A DNA stretch of 28,204 nt. Origin: an uncultured Sutterella sp. (lineage in GTDB: Bacteria; Pseudomonadota; Gammaproteobacteria; Burkholderiales; Burkholderiaceae_F). Location of the stretch: positions 1 through 28,204 of the forward strand of contig CAAEPH010000034.1 in assembly GCA_900757865.1 (NCBI GenBank), given 5' to 3'. Shown here piece after piece: positions 13,933 to 20,822 of this stretch. Made by a program: the position numbers and the translations under genes. Under the pieces are notes generated by a model. That model saw nothing but the letters and a program-made list of their open reading frames with translations. It was not told the origin of the DNA and did no database searches. Position 1 is the stretch's first letter. Every line of letters starts with the position of its first letter.

Positions 13933-14000
13933 ATTGCCCCTAATTTTTTCTTTCTTGCCCTCCGAGGTGAGGGCGCACAATTTTCTCAAGGTGATTAACC

Positions 14001-15146
14001 ATGAAATATTCCACACTCGCCGTTCACGGTGGCTTGGATGATGAAGAGCGTCACGGTTCGGTGACCTATCCGGTGTACTTCACGACGACCTACACGCAAC
14101 CCGATACAGAGCATTTCCAGCCCTACGCGTATTCGCGCTCTAAAAATCCCACGCGCTCCTCGCTCGAAGAGTTGGTGCAAAAACTCGAAGGTGCACGTCA
14201 TGCCCTAGCGGTTTCGACCGGTATGGCCGCAATCTCGCTCGTCTTTGAATTGCTCAAGCCCGGTGACACGCTCCTTTTCTCGCCCAACCTCTACGGTGGG
14301 GTGTGGCGTTTTGCCGAGAATTTACTGGTCAAACGCGGGGTGAAGTTGCAGTTGGTCGCCTCGCTCAACGACGTGGATTTCGACCAATTGGATCCGTCGG
14401 TCAAGATGGTGTATTTGGAAACCCCGTCGAACCCCTTGATGGAAATCACCGATATTGAACGCATTGCACGTGAAGCGAAAAAGCACGGCATCTTGAGCGT
14501 GGCAGATAACACCTTTATGACCTCCTTCCTGCAACGCCCCTTGGATTTGGGGATTGATGTGGTGGTCTATTCCGCCACCAAATACTACGGTGGTCACTCA
14601 GACGTGTTGGCGGGGCTCTTGGTGACCAATAACGATGAGCTCTTTGAGCAGTTCTCGCTCTTTAACAAAGCGCTCGGCGCTCCACTCTCACCGATGGACG
14701 CGTTTTTGCTCACCCGTGGGATTCGTACCTTGCCGCTTCGCCTCGAGCGTCACAGCCAAAACGCACAAAAGATTGCCGAGTTTCTAGAAAAGCACGACGC
14801 TGTCTCGAAGATCTACTACCCGGGGCTGCCGAGCCACCCGGGGTACGACTTGCATCGTCGTCAAGCCAAAGCCGGTGGCGGGACGCTCTCTTTTGAGCTC
14901 AATGAAAGTCGTTATGACTACAACCGCTTTGTGACGTCGCTCACGCTCTACAGCTTTGCGGTGAGTTTAGGTGGCGTCGAGTCCCTGATCTGTCGCCCAA
15001 GCACCATGACGCACGAAGCGTTGAGTCCCGAGATGCAACGCTCGCTGGGCATCTACCCCAACCTCATCCGAATCTCGGTGGGTATCGAGGATGCCCAAGA
15101 CTTAATGGACGACTTGGCACAGGCTTTTGAGAAAGCACGCCGATAA
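14001..15146 (+). CDS. PLP-dependent trans-sulfuration enzyme (Cys/Met metabolism family)
   Basis: Cytoplasmic pyridoxal-phosphate enzyme of the cystathionine gamma-synthase/beta-lyase/gamma-lyase family, handling C-S bonds of cysteine, cystathionine or (homo)serine derivatives. Family landmarks over 381 residues: YAYSRSKNPTRSSLEELVQK (43-62) binding cofactor phosphate from the neighbouring subunit, STGMAAIS (72-79), ETPSNPLMEI (140-149), DNTFMTSFLQRPL (169-181), the PLP lysine K194 in SATKYYGGHSD, and SLGGVESLICRPSTMTHE near the C-terminus. Length is typical. AAGGTG precedes the ATG at seven bases. It is the first structural gene after the cysteine leader, 38 bp before a binding-protein gene. 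Which reaction it favours (beta-lyase, gamma-lyase or synthase) cannot be decided by eye; the import context suggests breakdown or interconversion of imported cystine or cystathionine. Confidence 0.85.
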   Translation: MKYSTLAVHGGLDDEERHGSVTYPVYFTTTYTQPDTEHFQPYAYSRSKNPTRSSLEELVQKLEGARHALAVSTGMAAISLVFELLKPGDTLLFSPNLYGGVWRFAENLLVKRGVKLQLVASLNDVDFDQLDPSVKMVYLETPSNPLMEITDIERIAREAKKHGILSVADNTFMTSFLQRPLDLGIDVVVYSATKYYGGHSDVLAGLLVTNNDELFEQFSLFNKALGAPLSPMDAFLLTRGIRTLPLRLERHSQNAQKIAEFLEKHDAVSKIYYPGLPSHPGYDLHRRQAKAGGGTLSFELNESRYDYNRFVTSLTLYSFAVSLGGVESLICRPSTMTHEALSPEMQRSLGIYPNLIRISVGIEDAQDLMDDLAQAFEKARR

Positions 15147-15184
15147 AGAATCAGTACATCACCCATGACGGAAAGGACATCACC

Positions 15185-15961
15185 ATGAAAAAAGGTTTAG
15201 TGGTTTTAGGTTTAGGTTTGACGTTAGCTGCGGGTTGGGCGGGGAGTGCCTCGGCCGATTTGCTCGACGACATTAAAGCGGCGGGCGTCATTCGAGTCGG
15301 GACCGAGGGGGTGTACCCACCCTTTACGTTCCATGACGAGGCAGGCAAACTCACGGGGTACGACGTGGAAGTAACCCGAGCAGTGGCAAAAGCGTTGGGC
15401 GTCAAGGTGGAATTTGTGGAAGCGCCCTGGGACGGCTTGGTCGCGGGCTTAGACGCCAAGCGCTACGACATGGTGGCCAACCAAGTGGAACCCACAAAAG
15501 AGCGTCTTGCCAAATACGATGTCTCAAACCCTTATACCTATTCGTACGGCGTGTTGATTGTTAATAAAGACAATCAGAGTTTGACGAGTTTTGATCAGGT
15601 CAAAGGGAAACGCGCGATTCAAACGCTTAACTCCAACTGGTTTTCGTTTGCTGAAGATTTGGGGGCGAACGTCACCGGGGTGGGTGATGCGGGTCAAAGC
15701 TTCCAGATGGTGGCAACGAAACGCTACGACTTCACGGTCAACTCCAACTTGGCGTTGGCGGACTTTTTGAAGCAAAAACCCAATGCGCCACTCAAGATTG
15801 CGGACAAAACCAAAGAACCGGTCGTGGCAAGCTTTATCTTCCGTAAAGGAAACCCCGAATTGGCCAAGGTGATCAACGAGGCTATCGCCAAGTTGCAGGC
15901 AAGCGGTGAGCTTGGGCAACTCTCGGTGAAATTCCTCAATACCGACGTTTCCCACCCTTAA
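15185..15961 (+). CDS. periplasmic cystine/polar amino-acid-binding protein
   Basis: Substrate receptor of an ABC importer, SBP family 3. A signal peptide (MKKGLVVLGLGLTLAAGWAG, ending SASA before D25) directs it to the periplasm; there is no lipobox cysteine. The body shows LLDDIKAAGVIRVGTEGVYP, PFTFHDEAGKLTGYDVEVTR, the AKRYDMVANQVEPTKERLAK block, KYDVSNPYTYSYGVLIV and a C-terminal KVINEAIAKLQASGELGQLS. This resembles cystine-binding proteins of the FliY/TcyJ type (cf. PPFSFQ and RIDVVINQV followed by the kinase-like ERKKKYDFS stretch). Its 258 residues are normal. It lies in an operon with an enzyme of sulfur amino-acid metabolism and the membrane and ATPase subunits. Cystine is the likeliest ligand, but related amino acids are possible. 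Confidence 0.85.
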   Translation: MKKGLVVLGLGLTLAAGWAGSASADLLDDIKAAGVIRVGTEGVYPPFTFHDEAGKLTGYDVEVTRAVAKALGVKVEFVEAPWDGLVAGLDAKRYDMVANQVEPTKERLAKYDVSNPYTYSYGVLIVNKDNQSLTSFDQVKGKRAIQTLNSNWFSFAEDLGANVTGVGDAGQSFQMVATKRYDFTVNSNLALADFLKQKPNAPLKIADKTKEPVVASFIFRKGNPELAKVINEAIAKLQASGELGQLSVKFLNTDVSHP

Positions 15962-15972
15962 CGGGATGACAT

Positions 15973-16067
15973 TGCTCTCATCGAGCCTTGTTTTGGTCCC
16001 CTCTTGATGATGGGGTGACTCGAGAGAGCATTGATGCCCGGGTGCACTCAGGCGGCCTGAGTGCACC
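15973..16067 (+). other. two stable hairpins between binding-protein and permease genes
   Basis: The 136-base gap folds strongly. TGCTCTC/GAGAGCA with CGAG/CTCG (15973-15985 with 16019-16030) encloses one hairpin. GGTGCACTCAGG (16041-16052) pairs perfectly with CCTGAGTGCACC (16056-16067) around a CGG loop. No T-run follows, so these are more likely mRNA-stabilising structures that keep binding-protein message above permease message. Confidence 0.65.
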
Positions 16068-16097
16068 GCTTCACGTGACTAGAAAAAGAGAATAACC

Positions 16098-16760
16098 ATG
16101 GATGACAGAATACTGCAGCTCCTCACCGACTCCTTTACCCACCTCTTGGTGCCTGCGCTGACGGTGACGGTACCCTTAACGCTCATCTCCTTTGCCCTGG
16201 GGATGGCGTTGGCGGTGGCTTGCGCACTCGTGCGCATTGCCAAAGTGCCTGTTCTTGATCAGGTGGTGCGGTTTTACGTCTGGATCATCCGTGGTACGCC
16301 ACTTTTGGTGCAGTTGTTCATCATTTTCTACGGGCTACCCAACTTAGGGGTCAATATCGATCCGATTCCGGCCGCGATTTTGGCGTTTACGTTAAGTGTC
16401 GGGGCGTACTGCTCGGAGACGATTCGTGGGGCGATTCAAGGCGTGCCCGCGCAGCAGTTTGAAGCGGGCAAAAGCATTGGGCTTTCGTCCTTGCAAATCA
16501 TGTTCTTGATTGTGCTCCCGCAAGCCATTCGGTCCGCGTTCCCAGCGCTATTCAATTCCTTTATTTCGTTGGTGAAAGATACGTCGCTTGCAGCTGGCAT
16601 CACGGTGACCGAGATGTTCATGGCGGCGCAACGCATTGCTGCTCGCACGTATGAGCCTTTTTGGCTCTACTGCGAAGCCGCGCTGATTTATTTGATGATT
16701 TCCACGGTGCTCACTTGGGTTCAAGCGCGTGGAGAAAAGTACTTGAACCGCTACGCCTAA
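16098..16760 (+). CDS. amino-acid ABC transporter permease (probable cystine)
   Basis: Inner-membrane channel subunit of the HisM/YecS (TcyL/TcyB) type, 220 residues. Hydrophobic segments: FTHLLVPALTVTVPLTLISF with FALGMALAVACALV, VVRFYVWIIRGTPLLVQLFI, AAILAFTLSVGAYCSETIRG, and a last segment near FWLYCEAALIYLMISTVLTW, giving about five helices. The cytoplasmic EAA loop that docks the ATPase reads EAGKSIGLSSLQIMFLIVLP. The IRGTPLLVQLF motif is characteristic of polar amino-acid permeases. A single permease gene with one ATPase gene implies a homodimeric channel. The ATG at 16098 lies a few bases after an AGAGAA stretch. The next gene follows 19 bp downstream. Confidence 0.88.
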   Translation: MDDRILQLLTDSFTHLLVPALTVTVPLTLISFALGMALAVACALVRIAKVPVLDQVVRFYVWIIRGTPLLVQLFIIFYGLPNLGVNIDPIPAAILAFTLSVGAYCSETIRGAIQGVPAQQFEAGKSIGLSSLQIMFLIVLPQAIRSAFPALFNSFISLVKDTSLAAGITVTEMFMAAQRIAARTYEPFWLYCEAALIYLMISTVLTWVQARGEKYLNRYA

Positions 16761-16779
16761 ACCCAGAGGAGAGAGGGCC

Positions 16780-17520
16780 ATGTTTGCTTTGGAAAACATT
16801 CACAAAACGTTTGATGGGAAAGAAATTCTCAAAGGCGTGAATCTCACCGTGAATAAAGGTGATGTGATTGCGATTTTGGGACCCTCGGGGTCAGGCAAAA
16901 CGACGCTGCTTCGCATCGCGGACTTTTTGGAGCCCGCTGACAGTGGGGTGCTCGTCTTGGGAGAGAATCGCTATCAATTGCCTGTAAAAAACGAGAACGT
17001 GATGCTAAATGCACGAAAAAGGACGGGATTTGTGTTTCAGCACTACGGTCTTTTTGCCAATTACACTGCCCTGGGAAACGTGATGTTGGGTTTGCGTCAT
17101 GCGCAAGGTCTGCCCAAAGCAGAGGCTGAGCGTCTCGCGCGAGAGGCGTTGGTGAAAGTGGGGTTGGGAGAGCGGATGGATCACTACCCCAGTCAACTCT
17201 CGGGCGGGCAACAGCAACGCGTGGGGATTGCCCGGGCGATTGCGTACAACCCAGAGGTGATTTTCTTTGATGAACCCACCTCGGCGCTGGATCCTGAACT
17301 CACGGGGGAGGTGCTGTCGGTGATGCGTCAATTGGCGCAAGAAGGGCTCACCATGGTGGTGGTAACGCACGAAATGCAGTTTGCTCGTCGTGTTGCTAAC
17401 CGTATCGTCTTCATGGAAGGGGGTGTCGTGGTGGAAGAGGGAACGCCCGAGGCGATCTTCACCGCACCTAAAGAAGAACGCACAAAACGGTTTTTGTCAG
17501 GACTCAATCCACTCGATTAA
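16780..17520 (+). CDS. amino-acid ABC transporter ATPase (probable cystine)
   Basis: Cytoplasmic nucleotide-binding subunit that powers the importer, 246 residues, complete. Motifs: Walker A GPSGSGKTT (34-42), Q-loop VFQHYGLF (85-92), ABC signature LSGGQQQR (140-147), Walker B VIFFDEPTSALDP (160-172) and switch histidine H197 in VVVTHEMQF. It resembles the polar amino-acid (GlnQ/TcyN/YecC) group. An AGGAGAGAGG stretch just before the ATG at 16780 gives strong translation initiation. It is the last gene of the leader-controlled operon; no clear intrinsic terminator follows, so transcription may end by Rho or run into the purine-rich region downstream. Confidence 0.92.
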   Translation: MFALENIHKTFDGKEILKGVNLTVNKGDVIAILGPSGSGKTTLLRIADFLEPADSGVLVLGENRYQLPVKNENVMLNARKRTGFVFQHYGLFANYTALGNVMLGLRHAQGLPKAEAERLAREALVKVGLGERMDHYPSQLSGGQQQRVGIARAIAYNPEVIFFDEPTSALDPELTGEVLSVMRQLAQEGLTMVVVTHEMQFARRVANRIVFMEGGVVVEEGTPEAIFTAPKEERTKRFLSGLNPLD

Positions 17521-18216
17521 ACCGGAGCCGGCGGAGCAAGAAGTCGCGAGAAGTAGCATGAGATAGCCCGACGGTTACCTCATCGTTAGCCAAATCAGAA
17601 AACGTCACACGTCATTGAGGGTCGAACAAAGACCCGAGGAGACGGTGGCGTTTTTTGTTGGGCGAAGCAAAGGGAAGGGTGAAAGATGTCGCCAAAAGGC
17701 GTGAAAAAGTTGTGAGAGTGCCAGAAAAGGTGACAAAAACCGGTGGTGGGGGTGAGGAATGTGGGCAAAAACCAGGGGAGGGGAGCGAGGGAAAAGTGAG
17801 GAAAAGGTGAGAAGAGTGGGAGGAGGCTAGCAAATGAGAGGCATTGCATTCGTCTGTGCTAGAGGGGAGTAGAACGGTTAGTGTTTGATGAAATCAGTGA
17901 GAAACGTGGGTGAACACAAGGTAAAAAGAGTTTTTTGGTGAAATGATGGTGCAAATGGAGTGAAAAACCCGTGGGTGGGGCGGGGAAAGTGTGAAAAAAC
18001 CGGAGGGATAGGGGAGGGAAAAAAGAGCCGTAAGGGTTACGTTAACATGTTTCTTTTCCCTGTGCCAGAGAGGAAAACGAGTGAGTGGAGAGGGAAAAAG
18101 AGACAAAAACGCCATGCGTTAGGCGCAAAAGGGCTGTTGTTGGGCGGAAAAGAAGGTGGAAACGAGATAAACCCACAATGATGGGGAGGATAAAACCTGA
18201 CATTTGGTGGATGTTC
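17521..18216. other. purine-rich, G-run-rich stretch without genes
   Basis: About 700 bases with strongly skewed composition: the plus strand is dominated by A and G, with repeated short GTGAAAA-, GTGAG- and GAGGGAAAA-like words. Clustered G-runs occur near 17742-17754, 17774-17790, 17970-17985 and 18003-18017. Open frames on the pyrimidine strand arise because stop codons are rare there; they encode Phe/Pro/Ser-rich nonsense. I recognise no gene, RNA or phage site. Possible roles are transcription ending, R-loop or G-quadruplex formation, or simply decayed DNA. Confidence 0.5.
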
Positions 18217-18255
18217 TGAGGGAGGGCTGGCGGAAACCTCCCTCATTTCCCCTCT
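18217..18255. terminator. hairpin beyond the beta-lactamase gene
   Basis: TGAGGGAGG (18217-18225) pairs with CCTCCCTCA (18237-18245) around an 11-base loop. On the plus strand a pyrimidine tract with TTTT follows. It sits 18 bases past the beta-lactamase stop and may serve transcripts from either side. Confidence 0.5.
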
Positions 18256-18262
18256 TTTCTCG

Positions 18263-19213
18263 TTAGGGTTTCGTAGCGGTTGTCCCGACTAACGAGCGCT
18301 CATGCTCGAGTACCACGTCGCTCACGATGCGGAGCGCATCTTTGAGTCTTGCGTCTTTGGCTTGAAGTGAGAGGGCTTTTTCACGACGTTGTTTTTCATT
18401 CATCGTTGCTTGGGTGGCCTCAACTTCGATTTGGTGCACCGCTACGAAATAGTGATGATGAGTGGGTGAGGTAAGACGGGCATGAATTGCTCGTGTACCC
18501 AATCCCGACCCGGTGCGATCGTCGACTGTCCAACCTTGTGAAAGCAAACTCCGTAAGAGGTGCTGTGAGGTTTCGTTGGCATTTAATGCCTTGAACCAGG
18601 TTGTGCGGGCGGGTTCGGGAAGGTTGTTGGACAAATGCGCCCAAACTTGAGTGATCGCTTCCGGCGTGGTGGTGTCTCGAACCTCCCCTTGAACCCAATC
18701 GTTCACCGTGGGTTCGTTGCGATCAAGACGCGTCACGGCATCGCCTTCGCTTCGTAACCAAGCGGTGGTGGACGATGGTCCACCCGTGTGCGCTAAGAGC
18801 AAATTGGCCGCTCGGTTGTCGCTCACGCGCAATGCGGCATCGCAGGCTTGGGTGAGGGAGATCGGGTGATGGGGTGGCAGTTTTTCAAGCACTGGAGCGT
18901 ACGCCACGTCACCACCATCGCGAACCTGGGCTTTCCTGTCGCCCCTACCCTCTTGCCAAATGCGAGCGCAGACGAGAGCCTTGAAGGTGCTGTTGAGCGG
19001 GAAACGCTCTGAACCATGATGCGAGAGAAGTGAACGGTTATTTTCGTCACGCACACTGAGACCAATGTGGAGGTGGTGTTGGGTCTCAAGCTGGGTTAAA
19101 GCATCTGTCGCTGAAGACGCTTGCGCAGAAAGTGGTAACAACAGAAGTGAGATGGTCGTTGCAAGAAGGCAACCTGTTGAGAGGAATGGCTTTTTTAAAA
19201 GAGTGAACATCAT
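18263..19213 (-). CDS. class A serine beta-lactamase, carbenicillinase-like
   Basis: Periplasmic enzyme that hydrolyses beta-lactams through an acyl-serine. A signal peptide (LSTGCLLATTISLLLLPLSA, then QA) ends near residue 32. Catalytic motifs over 316 residues: STFK (S75-K78; Ambler S70-K73), SDN (131-133), the omega-loop DRNEPTVN (E167; Ambler E166) and RTG (233-235) in place of the usual KTG. C82 and C124 fall at Ambler 77 and 123 and could form the disulfide seen in TEM-like enzymes. Arg at 234 together with YAPVLEK, TRLDRxEP and RDTTTPEAI resembles the CARB/PSE carbenicillinases. The C-terminus has about ten extra residues around EKQRREKALSLQAKDARLKD. No regulator (LysR-type) adjoins it, and no mobile element flanks it closely, so it looks like a resident chromosomal gene. 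The spectrum cannot be read from sequence. Confidence 0.92.
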   Translation of the reverse strand: MMFTLLKKPFLSTGCLLATTISLLLLPLSAQASSATDALTQLETQHHLHIGLSVRDENNRSLLSHHGSERFPLNSTFKALVCARIWQEGRGDRKAQVRDGGDVAYAPVLEKLPPHHPISLTQACDAALRVSDNRAANLLLAHTGGPSSTTAWLRSEGDAVTRLDRNEPTVNDWVQGEVRDTTTPEAITQVWAHLSNNLPEPARTTWFKALNANETSQHLLRSLLSQGWTVDDRTGSGLGTRAIHARLTSPTHHHYFVAVHQIEVEATQATMNEKQRREKALSLQAKDARLKDALRIVSDVVLEHERSLVGTTATKP

Positions 19214-19247
19214 TGATAATGAAAAAGAAAACTAAAGCGAAATTAGG

Positions 19248-19269
19248 GTGTTACGCTTAGGGTAAACAC
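19248..19269. promoter_or_regulatory. dyad in the divergent beta-lactamase/oxidase intergenic region
   Basis: GTGTTAC and GTAAACAC face each other (19248-19254 and 19262-19269) in the 244-base divergent region, which must hold promoters for both sides. It could be an operator; no convincing -35/-10 pair stands out here. Confidence 0.25.
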
Positions 19270-19457
19270 TTAGAGCACTAAAGAAAAGACATCAGTATTG
19301 GTAGAATGAAGGCATAAGTGTAGCTTCCCAATATGACTACTGGGCTTTCCCCGAGGCCTAATGGCAAGTTGCGTGTCAGATTTAAGCGATGCGCACCCAA
19401 ACGGGAAGACAACCCTACCCTCAAAAAGCATCAAGTCAAAAAGGAGATAGACTCATT

Positions 19458-20822
19458 ATGCTCGGACTCTACCCCACCTGGCTCGAACCCGGGATAGGGA
19501 GTGGATGGGTCATTGCTTTTATTGCCACCATTCACGTCCTGTTTTCCCATGCGGCGGTTGGCGGTGCCATTTTGTTTGGCTGGTTAGCCAATGTGGCTGT
19601 GCGTAAAAACCGCCCCGAATACCTTCATTTCATTCGCCGTTATGGGCTCTTCTTGCTCATCTTTAGCTATGTCTTGGGCTCCATTACGGGGCCTGGTATC
19701 TGGTTTTCGGCGACGATCGCGAGCCCTCGTGGCATCTCTGCCCTGATTCATAGTTTTGTGTGGGTTTGGGCCACGGAATGGGTGTTCTTCTTGATTGAAG
19801 TGATCGGTGTCTACTTGCTCATCTATTTGGCAGGTAAAGTCGATCCAAAGACCCATACGCGAATTGCTTCCATTTTCTGCTTAGCATCCGCAGGCACCTT
19901 GTTTGTGATTGTGGGTGTGCTGAGCTTCATGATGTGGCCAGGTAGCCCCGATTGGTTTACCGAGGGTGGCGTGTTGCGTGCCTACTTTGGTGAATCCACC
20001 TTTGCCCAAGTGGCGGCACGCTTGGCTTTTGTGATGACGATCGCTGCTGTGGTGGGCGGTATGGTGGCTGGAGCCATTAAGCACCAAGACGACAAGCGCG
20101 CGATTGCGCGTACGCTCGCAATCTTTGGGATCGTGGGGGCTGTCTTGGGTTATTTGGCCTTTAAGTGGTACATGACCACGTTGCCTTACAACGCTCAAGA
20201 GTTGATCTACACCCGGTTGCCGTCGCACTTTGCTGACATCATGTTGGTGGGCCTTGGGGTAACGGTGCTGTGGTTCTTAATCACCTTCGCGAAGCCCCAA
20301 ATTTTGCGTCCCTGGACCGCCGGGATCATGACGCTTGTGATTCTCATCTTGGGGATTGCCCCTGAAGAAATGGCTCGCGAAATTTTGCGTAAACCGTGGA
20401 TTGCCGGTCAGTACATCTACGGCAACCAAGTGATTGGTCGCGATGTACCCGCACTCGGCATCAAGAGCGAAATTCCGCTCATTGCCGAAAAGGGGATTTT
20501 GAAAGTGCATCCGTTCGTGCCCGATCGCCTTCGTACCATTACGGATCAAAACCGTGTGGAGGCGGGTGAAGCGATTGCGCTTACGATGTGTAGCAACTGC
20601 CACTCGCTCACCAATACCGGTATTCGTCCCTTGAAGCGCTTCTTCCCCGTGGACTCCACGGTGGCGTCCATTGAAGACTATTTGGGCGCTGGGCTCTATC
20701 GTGGGCACACGATGTATATGCCAGCCGTGCCGTTACCCACTGAGGAACGCCACGCGTTGGCTGAATACATAAAGACCATGGTTGATCGCTATGCCCAGAA
20801 CACGAAGGAGGGCACAAAATGA
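19458..20822 (+). CDS. cytochrome bd-superfamily subunit I fused to a cytochrome c domain
   Basis: Polytopic inner-membrane protein. ATG 19458 is chosen for AAGGAG at 19441-19446; an upstream ATG at 19389 adds a polar tail without a ribosome-binding site. Residues 15-300 form about eight membrane helices with CydA-like features. An N-terminal helix holds H26 (IHVLFSHAAVGG, cf. the heme-ligand His19 region of E. coli CydA). EWVFFLIEV (E107, E114) recalls the Glu99/Glu107 helix, and REILRKPW (308-314) recalls the GRQPW segment. By eye, the position of heme ligand His186 is Met193, so the heme set may differ. Residues 365-450 are a c-type cytochrome domain (CSNCH 378-382, likely distal Met421 in YMPAVPLP), predicted to be periplasmic. 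It overlaps the next gene by four bases (ATGA). The fusion suggests electron input through cytochrome c or another donor rather than quinol. Confidence 0.8.
   Translation: MLGLYPTWLEPGIGSGWVIAFIATIHVLFSHAAVGGAILFGWLANVAVRKNRPEYLHFIRRYGLFLLIFSYVLGSITGPGIWFSATIASPRGISALIHSFVWVWATEWVFFLIEVIGVYLLIYLAGKVDPKTHTRIASIFCLASAGTLFVIVGVLSFMMWPGSPDWFTEGGVLRAYFGESTFAQVAARLAFVMTIAAVVGGMVAGAIKHQDDKRAIARTLAIFGIVGAVLGYLAFKWYMTTLPYNAQELIYTRLPSHFADIMLVGLGVTVLWFLITFAKPQILRPWTAGIMTLVILILGIAPEEMAREILRKPWIAGQYIYGNQVIGRDVPALGIKSEIPLIAEKGILKVHPFVPDRLRTITDQNRVEAGEAIALTMCSNCHSLTNTGIRPLKRFFPVDSTVASIEDYLGAGLYRGHTMYMPAVPLPTEERHALAEYIKTMVDRYAQNTKEGTK

Noticed and set aside
13634..13990. SAM or other metabolite riboswitch upstream of the trans-sulfuration gene
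   Set aside because: I see no SAM-box core or other known aptamer; the translated Cys-rich ORF and terminator explain the leader better.
17595..18246. Several overlapping Phe/Pro/Ser-rich or Gly/Lys-rich open frames
   Set aside because: They exist because stop codons are rare on the pyrimidine strand of a purine-rich tract; no start signals or protein-like character.
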